64,000 nt of DNA, taken from assembly GCA_017561265.1 (NCBI GenBank), contig JAFZDJ010000011.1, positions 7,921-71,920 of the forward strand, written 5' to 3'. The notes beneath the pieces are model-generated. The model did not search any database and was not told the origin of the DNA. It saw only the letters and a program-made list of their open reading frames with translations. Shown here in pieces: positions 44,259-53,246 of this stretch. How positions within the stretch are numbered: the first letter of the stretch is position 1; the number at the start of each line of letters is the position of its first letter. Position numbers and translations under genes: made by a program. This DNA comes from Bacteroidales bacterium. GTDB lineage: Bacteria > Bacteroidota > Bacteroidia > Bacteroidales > UBA932.

Positions 44259-45917
44259 ATGAAGAATATATATAAATTTATCATTACAGCATTGATGGCA
44301 CTTGGACTGTCTTCGTGTACATCATTCCTGGATATGTCGCCAACAGACAAGGTGTCTGACAAGGTGATGTGGGAGAATACTACAAATGCTGAATATCATG
44401 TCAACTACCTGTATTCCTACATCTATGATGTTCTCATGGGACAGTGTGTTGCAGGTCAGACAGAGGCGTTGACCGATATGCTGAAGTACGGTTCATACAA
44501 CTATAACTCCCTCTGCTATATCCCAAGTGAGATTGCATATGGTTCGGCAACCACACTTACAGCAGGTTATGTTGATTCGTATATGGGTTACTGGGGTTCA
44601 TGGTACACTGGTATTTCCAAGATCAATAAGGCGATCAATTCGCTCAGGAAATACGGCCAGATGTCGGAGCAGGATATGATCCGTCTTGAGGCGGAAATGA
44701 AATTCATGCGCGCATTCCTTTATTTTGACCTTATGAAGCGTTACAAGGAGATCATCATCTATGATGAGAATCTTGATGCATATGCTAAGGACAAGGCGGT
44801 AAGCCCTGAGTCCGAGGGCTGGGATCTCATCCAGGCTGACCTCGAGTTTGCTGCTGCGAATCTTCCTGAAAGAACGGCTTCAAAGGGACGCCTCGACAAA
44901 GGTATGGCATGGGGTTTCATGACACGTGCGATGCTTTATGCAGAGCGTTGGGATCTTGTGAAGACAGCTGCCGCCGAGGTGGAGAAGCTAGGTTATGCTC
45001 TTGAGGCCGATTATAAGGACGGATATATGAAGCCGGTAGGCAGCGGCAACAAGGAAGCTATCATCCAGTACCAGTTCGACAGAGCAAATGACGTCACCCA
45101 TAGCTATGACTTCTATTATACTCCTGGAGGTGACTTCTCTATCTACAAGGAGACTGGTGGCGGATACGGCACCCCTACACAGGAGATGGTGGAGTCTTAC
45201 GAGCTTGCTACTGGTGGATTCCCGGACTGGTCAGAGTGGCACGATGTAACCACAAAGACCCCGCCGTATGCTGACCTCGAGCCTCGTTTCCATGCATCTG
45301 TCCTTTATAATGGAGCTCCATGGAAGGGCCGTAAGATCGAGCCTTTCGTCGGCGGCGCAGACGGATGGTGCCAGTGGAACCTCGAACGTGAGCCTAAGGG
45401 TCGTACCACTACAGGATATTATCTCCGCAAGATGGTTGACGAATCTCATGATGTAATCGCATATTCGGGTGGTGTGCAGCCTCTTATCGTGCTTCGTTAT
45501 GCAGAGGTGCTTCTCAACAAGGCAGAGGCTTGCCACAAGACAAATGATCCTGCAGGTGCCAATGCAGCAGTCAGAGCAATCCGCGATAGAGTAGGCCTTC
45601 CTTATGAGGATGTTACAGGAGATGACCTTTGGAAGGCGATCCGTCAGGAGCGTAAGGTAGAGCTTGCATATGAGGGACTCTGGTATTGGGACCTCCGTCG
45701 CTGGAAAGTTGCCCACAAGCCTTATCCTGAGGGACTTACAGGATATCAGCAGCATGGTCTCAAGATCGAGAAGAACAATGACGGAACATTTACATATACA
45801 TACGTATCTGTCGACGATCAGGACAGGAACTTCCCTGAGAAGATGTATCGTTTCCCTATGCCGACAGGCGAGCTGAACAACAACGGTGCGGTCGATCAGT
45901 ATCCTGAGTGGAAATAA
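44259..45917 (+). CDS. SusD/RagB-family glycan-binding lipoprotein
   Basis: A 552-residue surface lipoprotein capping the SusC transporter. The start at 44259 gives signal peptide MKNIYKFIITALMALGLSSC with the lipobox cysteine; an ATG at 44247 would add four residues. SusD features are the N-terminal TSFLDMSPTDKVSDKVMWEN, the TPR-like helices (LRKYGQMSEQDMIRLEAEMK, FMRAFLYFDLMKRYKEI) and the C-terminal LRYAEVLLNKAEACHK with RQERKVELAYEGLWYWDLRR, the classic RagB/SusD block. It follows susC with no gap. Confidence 0.96.
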   Translation: MKNIYKFIITALMALGLSSCTSFLDMSPTDKVSDKVMWENTTNAEYHVNYLYSYIYDVLMGQCVAGQTEALTDMLKYGSYNYNSLCYIPSEIAYGSATTLTAGYVDSYMGYWGSWYTGISKINKAINSLRKYGQMSEQDMIRLEAEMKFMRAFLYFDLMKRYKEIIIYDENLDAYAKDKAVSPESEGWDLIQADLEFAAANLPERTASKGRLDKGMAWGFMTRAMLYAERWDLVKTAAAEVEKLGYALEADYKDGYMKPVGSGNKEAIIQYQFDRANDVTHSYDFYYTPGGDFSIYKETGGGYGTPTQEMVESYELATGGFPDWSEWHDVTTKTPPYADLEPRFHASVLYNGAPWKGRKIEPFVGGADGWCQWNLEREPKGRTTTGYYLRKMVDESHDVIAYSGGVQPLIVLRYAEVLLNKAEACHKTNDPAGANAAVRAIRDRVGLPYEDVTGDDLWKAIRQERKVELAYEGLWYWDLRRWKVAHKPYPEGLTGYQQHGLKIEKNNDGTFTYTYVSVDDQDRNFPEKMYRFPMPTGELNNNGAVDQYPEWK

Positions 45918-45923
45918 CCTTAA

Positions 45924-47669
45924 ATGATGAAAACAATGAAGAAGATATATTATTTGTTGACAGCTGGCGTACTCGCTCTTGCCGCTTCCTGCCAGAAGCC
46001 TCAGTTTGTTGAGCCTACAGCCAACCGTCAGGGCATTACCAGCCTTACAGCCTTTTTCACTTCAGGAAAATACGTGGAGAAGGAGATGGGCAAGCTAGTC
46101 GTTCCGGAAGGAGAGAGTCCGGACAGATACGTCATCCCGATTCCTTGGTTCTATCCAGAGGAATCTGACGATGTGACAACTCTGCACATGTCAAAGGTAC
46201 GCGTGAGGGCGGAACTTGCTGAAAACTGCAGGATCGATCCTCCTCTTACCCTTCTTGACCTCAATCAGGAGCATCATTTCACATATACAAACGCTCAGGG
46301 CGAGAGCAAGCCTATCATCATCACAGGTGAGAGAGTGAAGTCTTCTACAACTCATATGCTTGCATTCAATCTTCTGGATGCAGAAGGAAATGTAGCTCTT
46401 GAGGGATTCATCAACAATGACAACAAGGAGATCTATCTCTTTTCGGTAGAAGACCTCAATGGCCTTACAGCAGCCGTAGAGCCTTGGTACCATGCATCGG
46501 TCAAGGATGCGGAATCACTTGCAAAGCCAAGAAACTGGAATGAGGAGCAGAAGGTTACAGTGGTTGCCCATGATGGAAAGACAGAGGGCGAGTTCACTGT
46601 AATCAAGAGAAATCCTGAGAAGATCAGATATGGCTTCAATTCTGACTCATTCAAGGAACTCTTCAATATCGACCCTGTAAGCCGTATCGGTGTACCTCCA
46701 TATGATGTGGCTGTGTTCCCGACACTTGCTTATACAGGCGGTTATCTCATCGTGAACCATGGTGATGGTTCTGCCCCTATCTATCTTGACGGCAGAAACG
46801 GAACAAAGCTCGGTGAGATCGCGACAGGAGGAAAGAAATTCGGTGCAGTTACCAGCGATGAGAGCGGAAACGTACTCCTCTGCAACAGACTTGAAGGTAC
46901 AGGTACATTCGAAATCTATAGAACATCTTCAGTCAATGAGGCTCCGACATTGTTCTACTCATATGACAATCAGGTCGCTCTTCCTATCGGCTCAAAGATC
47001 AAGGTCTGCGGAAGCATCGATTCAGAGGCGAGAATCACAGTTTCATATGAAGGTATCCCTGGTGTGACAGAGGCTGGCCAGTTCCTTGAGATAACAGTTG
47101 TCGGCGGAAGCGTTGCAAGTGCTGTGGTTCATGACCTGCAGCCTTCAGGCATCCTCTGGGGAGCATCTCCTCAGAACTCCGCAGCTCTCGTTCCGGCTTC
47201 TGCTGAGGCAGGCGTAAACGGCTGGTACTATGCTTCTTATACTCTTAATGGTATGCATTGGATCAGACCTGATCATGGCGTAGGTCAGACTCTCCTTACT
47301 AATGACATGGACAATGCTTGGCTTCTCAATCCAAACTGTCTTGAGAGCAAGAAGTTCAACAATGCGAATTACCTCACACTCTTTGTCTGCCATCATTTCC
47401 CTGCATGGGACAAGCAGCCAAGCATCTGGGTTTATGACATAGCGGATCCTGCAGGTGTGTCCGGAACATATCAGGATACTCCGGCATGTGTAGCTTACAA
47501 CAGCTGGCTTCTTTACTTCAATGCTACGAATGCGGCAGGTAATGAGACAAAGTCGGCTGGTGACGTGATCATGGCTCCATCTGCAGACGGATTCAAGGTA
47601 TTCGTATATTATTATGACCATTATGCAGGTATGATCGGTGGCTATTCTGCTGACTGCGTAAAGAAATAA
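45924..47669 (+). CDS. Surface glycan-binding-type lipoprotein with propeller-like C-terminus (1)
   Basis: A 581-residue lipoprotein in the SusE/F position. ATG choices at 45924, 45927 and 45936; the last gives the neatest signal peptide (MKKIYYLLTAGVLALAASC). The N-terminal 200 residues are beta-rich and resemble the DUF5018 domain (GITSLTAFFTSGKYVEKEMG, PWFYPEESDDVTTLHMSKVR). The rest has repeated blades (TLAYTGGYLIVNHGDGSAPI, GNVLLCNRLEGTGTFEIY) like a beta-propeller. The domain call is tentative; a glycan-binding surface protein is the likely role, as for the paralogous C-terminal half of the gene at 51405. Confidence 0.75.
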   Translation: MMKTMKKIYYLLTAGVLALAASCQKPQFVEPTANRQGITSLTAFFTSGKYVEKEMGKLVVPEGESPDRYVIPIPWFYPEESDDVTTLHMSKVRVRAELAENCRIDPPLTLLDLNQEHHFTYTNAQGESKPIIITGERVKSSTTHMLAFNLLDAEGNVALEGFINNDNKEIYLFSVEDLNGLTAAVEPWYHASVKDAESLAKPRNWNEEQKVTVVAHDGKTEGEFTVIKRNPEKIRYGFNSDSFKELFNIDPVSRIGVPPYDVAVFPTLAYTGGYLIVNHGDGSAPIYLDGRNGTKLGEIATGGKKFGAVTSDESGNVLLCNRLEGTGTFEIYRTSSVNEAPTLFYSYDNQVALPIGSKIKVCGSIDSEARITVSYEGIPGVTEAGQFLEITVVGGSVASAVVHDLQPSGILWGASPQNSAALVPASAEAGVNGWYYASYTLNGMHWIRPDHGVGQTLLTNDMDNAWLLNPNCLESKKFNNANYLTLFVCHHFPAWDKQPSIWVYDIADPAGVSGTYQDTPACVAYNSWLLYFNATNAAGNETKSAGDVIMAPSADGFKVFVYYYDHYAGMIGGYSADCVKK

Positions 47670-47675
47670 TCAGAA

Positions 47676-48725
47676 ATGAATACCAAGTTGTTCATCTATA
47701 CTTGCTTAAGTGTGTTGCTGGCGACAGCGTGCACAGAGCCTGAGTCTACTCTTCCGGATTGGCCATGGACCGATCCGGAAGAGAATGTCACTCCGGAGCC
47801 AGAATTGAAGAAGGATCCAAACCAGAGTTATGTCGATGCTGGATGGGAGAATGTGGGAGAACAGTATGGTGAGCTTCCTGAACATATCGATGTGTACAAG
47901 GCTCCAGCAGAGCTTGAAGGCAAGTCTGTCGTTGCATATATCGCGGTTGCGGACATGTCAGAGGCGAAATGGGATGTGTGGAGTGTGAAGGCCGATGACA
48001 GCTACAAGACTTCGGATTCATACAGGACTCCATCGGAAATCTATGCGGATGCCGAATGTCCTGTCGTTATCAATGGAGGTTATTTCTTCTATGAAGGAGC
48101 AAATTATACCTCAAGCCTTGCCGTCAGCGACGGAAAGGTTCTCGCGTATAACATAAATTATGCATCAGAGGATTGGGTGACAGTTTACAGCCCGACCCGT
48201 GCGGCTTTTCTTCAGAAGAAGGACGGATCATTCGATGCATGCTGGACATACTGGACAGGCCCTAAGCACTTTACATATCAGATTCCTGCAGACAACTCAT
48301 ATGATGAAGAACCGAAGCCTGTTCCTTCTGCAACATATCCTGAGAAGGCGGTTGAGTTTGAGGCTCAGACAGCGATCGGCGGCGGTCCTGTCCTGATCAA
48401 TGCAGGTAAGTATGCAAATACATGGTCGGAAGAGATGTTTGATGTCGGAGGAGTAAATCCTACATCAGATAATCCCCGTACTGCCATAGGTGTCACAGCG
48501 GAGAAGAAGCTTGTTTTCTTCGTATGTGAGGGACGTAACCAGACAGAGGGAGTTTCCGGCCTCACAACCGAGGATCTTGCCAATGTGCTCATTGATCTTG
48601 GATGCATTGAGGCCATCAATCTTGATGGCGGCGGATCCAGCTGCATGCTGGTAAACGGTATAGAAACAATCAAGGTTTCAGACGGAGCTCAGCGTGCTGT
48701 CGCAAGTGCCGTCATGTTAAGATAA
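47676..48725 (+). CDS. Phosphodiester glycosidase family protein (NAGPA domain)
   Basis: A 349-residue lipoprotein (lipobox VLLATAC) with a proline-rich linker (PDWPWTDPEENVTPEPE) and a C-terminal NAGPA domain. Conserved blocks are CPVVINGGYFFYEGANYTS, AIGGGPVLINAGKYAN, DNPRTAIGVTAEKKLVFFVC and the hallmark EAINLDGGGSSCMLVNG. The family includes the uncovering enzyme that removes GlcNAc from a phosphodiester, so this protein may cleave a sugar-phosphodiester bond in the target glycan. It lies 6 bases after the previous gene and 4 before the next, inside the PUL operon. Confidence 0.9.
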   Translation: MNTKLFIYTCLSVLLATACTEPESTLPDWPWTDPEENVTPEPELKKDPNQSYVDAGWENVGEQYGELPEHIDVYKAPAELEGKSVVAYIAVADMSEAKWDVWSVKADDSYKTSDSYRTPSEIYADAECPVVINGGYFFYEGANYTSSLAVSDGKVLAYNINYASEDWVTVYSPTRAAFLQKKDGSFDACWTYWTGPKHFTYQIPADNSYDEEPKPVPSATYPEKAVEFEAQTAIGGGPVLINAGKYANTWSEEMFDVGGVNPTSDNPRTAIGVTAEKKLVFFVCEGRNQTEGVSGLTTEDLANVLIDLGCIEAINLDGGGSSCMLVNGIETIKVSDGAQRAVASAVMLR

Positions 48726-48729
48726 ATTA

Positions 48730-50190
48730 GTGAATATGAGACTTTTGAAAAGCTTTTTTGTCATCATGACTTTAGCCTTATGGGCATGTGTGTCATGCGA
48801 CGGACAGAAGGAATATCCATGGAATCCCGAGTGGGACAAATATCCGTCCCAGACAGAACCCGAGGATTCGGTGGAAGTGGAGAAGCCTGATACCAATCAG
48901 ACTATTGATACTATCCCGCCGGTAGTTCCTCCGACACCGGAGAAACCTGCAGGCAAGGCCAGAATGGTATGGATTGATGCAGCCGCCAATTTCAAGGATT
49001 ATGCAAATGACAAGTCAAGGATATCTGAGGATATGGCCAGGATCAAGGAAACAGGATTCACTGCTGTGATCGTGGATGTAAGACCGACAAATTCCGGAGT
49101 ACTTTTCAATTCGTCTGTGGAGTCTCCTCTCAGACAGGTTGATGCATGGGTTACCGGTGGCTATAAATGGCTTCAGAGGACTGCTGATTTCGATTATCTG
49201 CAGGCTTTCATAGATGCAGGCAAGGAGGTCGGTCTCGATGTATATGCAAGCATCAATACCATGGTCGGCGGATGTGAGTGTCCGTACGGACTTGGTACGG
49301 CAGGCTTCCTGTATGAAGATGCTTCCAAGAGATCATGGGCTTCCGTAGTGAACACCAAGGACGGTCTTGTAAGCACCATGGATATGGGAACCGGAACCAA
49401 ATTCCTCAACCCTGCCAATGATGAGGTAGTAGCATATCTTCTCGATCTTCTTGCCGATCTGGCTTCCTATGATCTGGACGGAATCATCCTCGACCGCTGT
49501 CGTTACGACGACAACGAGCTTCAGAGCGACTTCTCTGACGTTTCACGTGAAAAGTTCGAGGCTTATATCGGATCGAAGATAGAGAACTGGCCTGATGATA
49601 TTTTCGCTCCGGGAGCTGATGCTCTGACCGGAAATGGAACGGAAATGCAGAAGAAATGGATGGAATTCCGTGCGAAGGTGATTCATGATTTCATCGAGAA
49701 GGCTTCTGACAGAGTCCATTCGGTCAACCCTGACATCCGTTTCGGAGCATATGTCGGAGGCTGGTATTCGTCATATTACTATTCCGGTGTCAACTGGGCG
49801 AGTCCTAAGTATGAGACATCAGCAAACTACAGATGGGCGACACCTGACTATAATGAGTATGGTTATGCCGATCATTGCGACATAATGATAATCGGTGCAT
49901 ATGCTTCGACATCGAAGATATACGGATCCGGAGAATGGACCATGCAGGGATTCTGCAGGAGAGCCGAGACCCTTTTTGCAGGAGATGTGCCTTTTGTCGG
50001 CGGACCTGATATCGGTAACTCTTCCGGATTCGAGAAAGGTGGACAGGGACATCTCATGCCTTCGATTGTAGATGCATGTATCAATGCTTCCACCGAAGGA
50101 ATGTTCTTCTTCGACCTTTGTCATATCAAGATGTATGACTATTGGGATGATATCAAGACAGCATTTGATGGATATATAAACAATCTTTAA
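48730..50190 (+). CDS. GHL10-like family glycosidase lipoprotein (2)
   Basis: A 486-residue lipoprotein (lipobox LWACVSC; start at 48730 or 48736) with a long proline/threonine-rich linker (residues about 45-75) before the catalytic domain. Conserved parts: MVWIDAAANFKDYANDKSRI, GFTAVIVDVRPTNSGVLF, GLDVYASINTMVGGC, and the acid cluster LDGIILDRCRYDDNELQSDF. It is a paralogue of the gene at 39708 and shares the RAKVIHDFIEKA-type block. Two different members in one operon suggest two linkages or surface and periplasmic steps. Substrate unknown. Confidence 0.8.
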   Translation: MNMRLLKSFFVIMTLALWACVSCDGQKEYPWNPEWDKYPSQTEPEDSVEVEKPDTNQTIDTIPPVVPPTPEKPAGKARMVWIDAAANFKDYANDKSRISEDMARIKETGFTAVIVDVRPTNSGVLFNSSVESPLRQVDAWVTGGYKWLQRTADFDYLQAFIDAGKEVGLDVYASINTMVGGCECPYGLGTAGFLYEDASKRSWASVVNTKDGLVSTMDMGTGTKFLNPANDEVVAYLLDLLADLASYDLDGIILDRCRYDDNELQSDFSDVSREKFEAYIGSKIENWPDDIFAPGADALTGNGTEMQKKWMEFRAKVIHDFIEKASDRVHSVNPDIRFGAYVGGWYSSYYYSGVNWASPKYETSANYRWATPDYNEYGYADHCDIMIIGAYASTSKIYGSGEWTMQGFCRRAETLFAGDVPFVGGPDIGNSSGFEKGGQGHLMPSIVDACINASTEGMFFFDLCHIKMYDYWDDIKTAFDGYINNL

Positions 50191-50196
50191 TATAAA

Positions 50197-51369
50197 ATGA
50201 ACAACGTGGATTTTAAAAAGCTCGCGCAGCAGTACAAGACGGAGCTTCTTGACAGCGTACTTCCGTTCTGGCTTGAAAAGTCTCAGGACATGGAGTACGG
50301 CGGTTATTTCAGCTGTCTGGACAGGGATGGCAGTGTCTTTGATACAGATAAGTTCATATGGCTTCAGGGACGTGAAGTATGGATGTTCGCCATGCTTTAT
50401 AACAAGGTGGAGAAGAAGCAGGAGTGGCTTGATTGTGCGGTACAAGGTGCTGAATTTCTGAAGAAGTACGGCCATGACGGCAATTATGACTTCTATTTCT
50501 CTGTGACCAGAGAGGGAAATCCTATCATCCAGCCTTACAACATCTTTTCCAATACTTTTGCTTGCATGGCATTCGCCCAGCTTGCAGAGGCGACCGGAAG
50601 CGATGAATACAAGGAAATCGCACTCAAGACTTTCCAGAGGATTCTCGACCGTCGCAACGATCCTAAGGGACGTTGGGAGAAGTCATATCCAGGTACACGC
50701 CCAATGAAGGGATTCGCTCTTCCGATGATCATCTGCAACATGGCTCTCGAAGTGGAGAACATTCTTCCCGACAAGAGCCTTCTTGACACCACTATAGATG
50801 AGTGCCTCAGCGAGATTCTTAATGTCTTCTATAATCCTGAGCTTGGAGTCATGATGGAAAATGTGGCTCCGGACGGAACTCTTCTCGACTGTTTCGAAGG
50901 ACGTGAAATCAATCCTGGTCATGATCTGGAGGCGCTTTGGTTCATGATGAACCTTGGTATCCGTCGCAACGACAAGGCTCTCATTGACAAGTGCGTCGAG
51001 ATCGCTCTCAGCGTGATCGACTTCGGATGGGACAAGGAATACGGCGGAATCTTCTATTTCCAGGACAGCAAGGGAGCTCCTATGCAGAAGCTCGAATGGG
51101 ATCAGAAACTCTGGTGGGTTCACCTTGAATCTGCAATCTGCATGATCAAGGGCTATCAGCTCACCGGTAACGAGATGTGTCTGGACTGGTTCGTGAAGCT
51201 TCACGACTATATGTGGACTCATTTCAAGGATGAGAAGTATCCTGAGTGGTACGGTTACCTCAACCGCAGGGGAGAGGTGCTTCTTACGCTCAAGGGTGGA
51301 AAATGGAAAGGATGTTTCCATGTGCCTCGTGGCCTCTACCAGATATGGCAGATACTCGAGACTCTTTAA
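50197..51369 (+). CDS. AGE-family epimerase/isomerase
   Basis: A 390-residue (alpha/alpha)6-barrel protein of the N-acylglucosamine 2-epimerase superfamily, cytoplasmic (no signal peptide). Motifs include FWLEKSQDMEYGGYFSCLDR, FIWLQGREVWMFAMLYN, the histidine blocks NPGHDLEALWFMMNLGI and LWWVHLESAICMIKGY, and KGGKWKGCFHVPRGLYQIWQ. Relatives interconvert GlcNAc/ManNAc or epimerize mannose or cellobiose; exact substrate is not decided by the motifs. It sits between the second GHL10 and the BACON lipoprotein genes, so it probably processes an imported product. Confidence 0.9.
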   Translation: MNNVDFKKLAQQYKTELLDSVLPFWLEKSQDMEYGGYFSCLDRDGSVFDTDKFIWLQGREVWMFAMLYNKVEKKQEWLDCAVQGAEFLKKYGHDGNYDFYFSVTREGNPIIQPYNIFSNTFACMAFAQLAEATGSDEYKEIALKTFQRILDRRNDPKGRWEKSYPGTRPMKGFALPMIICNMALEVENILPDKSLLDTTIDECLSEILNVFYNPELGVMMENVAPDGTLLDCFEGREINPGHDLEALWFMMNLGIRRNDKALIDKCVEIALSVIDFGWDKEYGGIFYFQDSKGAPMQKLEWDQKLWWVHLESAICMIKGYQLTGNEMCLDWFVKLHDYMWTHFKDEKYPEWYGYLNRRGEVLLTLKGGKWKGCFHVPRGLYQIWQILETL

Positions 51370-51404
51370 TCGATCAAATCATATTAACCCATTTTTAATA
51401 CATT

Positions 51405-53243
51405 ATGAAAAAAATCGCTTTATTCATTGCCATTGCCATTGCGGCAATCGCATGTAAGCCTGAGGAAAAGATCGTTCCTGAGGTAAATGTGAACACTGAT
51501 CAGGCTACTCTCGTGATTCCTACCGAAGGTGGTGATGTTCAGATCGTTTTTGATGCTAATGTCGAGTGGACAGCAGCCCTCAAGGATGCTGCATCTGCTG
51601 ACTGGTGCACAATCACTCCTTCTTCAGGAGCAGCAGGTGCTGCAAGCATCAAGCTCATTGCTCTTGAGAACAAGACAAATGACAACCGTACCGCTACTGT
51701 AGTGATCACAGCTCAGACTGCAAAGGCAGAGGTGACTGTGACTCAGCTTCAGAAGGATGCCCTCGTTCTTGATGGAGAGAAGACTTTTGATGTTCCTGCT
51801 GATGGTGGTTATGTGAAGTTTACAGTAAACCATAACGTTGCCGTTTCTGCTTCTGCCGATGTTGACTGGCTTGTTGAGACAAAGGCTATGCAGACTTCTG
51901 AAATCTCATTCGTCGTGGCAACAAACCTTGGTGCTGCAAGAACAGGTAAGATTACTGTTGCAGCTGGCGACCTCAAGGAAGAAATTACTGTAAATCAGGC
52001 TGCTTGGGCACCTGTATTCGAGGTTTCTCCAGCTGAGGACCAGTGGATTGCAGTTGAGGGTGGCTCCGTTTCGATTACAGTGAACTCAAATGTAGAGTAT
52101 ACTGTGACAACAGACGAGAATGACTGGCTTACAGTTTCTCCAGACGCCACTACATGGACATTCTCTGCTGGCGCAAACGAGTCTTTCGATTACAGATCAG
52201 TTGGTGTATATGTGACTCCGAAGGATGAGGCTTATGTAGAGTATGCAAAGGCATTCTATGTGTTCCAGAGCGGACGTGCAACCAAGCTTTGGGCTAAGCA
52301 TCCTGCAGAGGACTTCGAGGGTTATGATGCAGCTCAGAGAGTAAAGCTCGCAAAGTATGGTGAGTATATCCTCCTTGCAAATACAACTAAGGTATATCTC
52401 CTTGATCCAGCAACAGGTGATGTTGTGAATACTATTCAGATGCCGGAAGGTTTCGCTGCTCACAATGTCCTTGTAGACGATGCCGGTAACGTTCTTATCG
52501 GAGCAGATGCGTTGGATGGTGCAGGTGATGTTACTCTTTATTATGTAGCTGATCCTTTCAATCCTGCTCCAGAGCAGCTTATCAGCTGGAATGCAGGTAA
52601 CTACTATTGCGTAGGCGCTGGTAACATCCGCGTAAAGGGTAATGTGAAGGATGATGCTGTGATTACAGCTGTCGTGACAGACGGTGCCGGCGGAGCATGT
52701 CTCGCTTGGGAAGTTGTTGACGGTGTCGTAGGTGACTGGAAGTGGACCAACCCTCCTTATACTAACTGGAATGTTCCTTCACTTTGCTTCGCTCCTCTCG
52801 GTTCTAATATGGCTGACGGTTTCTTCTACATCGGTTACGGTGGAGACTACAACCTCCAGTACACTGATAACTTCGTAGCAGGTGGCGGTACAACATGGGG
52901 TGTTTCTTATGTTACCGGTTCATCATGGATGGAGAACTACAACTGTATTTCAACAGCAGAGTGGAACGGCAACAAGTATGCTGCGATCGTAGCAGGCTGC
53001 CACTTCAACTATGATTCTGCTGATGTCATCCTCCTCAATGTAAACAATCCGGCTGCTGCCGAGTTTGTTTATAAGCATGCTGGAGACGGTGATGTTGCAT
53101 GGGATTGGGAAGCTGGTGTAAATCCTAGCTGGACAGGTCTCGGTACATACAGCGACGTACTCCTCGTTCCAAATGGCGACTCTCTCCTTATGGTCTATGT
53201 TGACAGCAACTATGGAGCATTGGCTTGTGTAGCTATCAAATAG
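51405..53243 (+). CDS. BACON-domain surface lipoprotein with propeller-like C-terminus (2)
   Basis: A 612-residue lipoprotein (lipobox AIAAIAC, residue 17). Two or three BACON-like domains of about 90 residues follow: VEWTAALKDAASADWCTITP with SSGAAGAASIKLIALENKT, VDWLVETKAMQTSEISFVV, and YTVTTDENDWLTVSP. BACON domains are thought to be spacers or mucin/glycan binders. The C-terminal half (YGEYILLANTTKVYLLDPAT, AHNVLVDDAGNVLIGADALD) is like the propeller of the gene at 45924. Last gene of the PUL operon, separated by 35 bases from the epimerase, and convergent with DUF5009 (3-base gap). Confidence 0.88.
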   Translation: MKKIALFIAIAIAAIACKPEEKIVPEVNVNTDQATLVIPTEGGDVQIVFDANVEWTAALKDAASADWCTITPSSGAAGAASIKLIALENKTNDNRTATVVITAQTAKAEVTVTQLQKDALVLDGEKTFDVPADGGYVKFTVNHNVAVSASADVDWLVETKAMQTSEISFVVATNLGAARTGKITVAAGDLKEEITVNQAAWAPVFEVSPAEDQWIAVEGGSVSITVNSNVEYTVTTDENDWLTVSPDATTWTFSAGANESFDYRSVGVYVTPKDEAYVEYAKAFYVFQSGRATKLWAKHPAEDFEGYDAAQRVKLAKYGEYILLANTTKVYLLDPATGDVVNTIQMPEGFAAHNVLVDDAGNVLIGADALDGAGDVTLYYVADPFNPAPEQLISWNAGNYYCVGAGNIRVKGNVKDDAVITAVVTDGAGGACLAWEVVDGVVGDWKWTNPPYTNWNVPSLCFAPLGSNMADGFFYIGYGGDYNLQYTDNFVAGGGTTWGVSYVTGSSWMENYNCISTAEWNGNKYAAIVAGCHFNYDSADVILLNVNNPAAAEFVYKHAGDGDVAWDWEAGVNPSWTGLGTYSDVLLVPNGDSLLMVYVDSNYGALACVAIK

Positions 53244-53246
53244 TGA

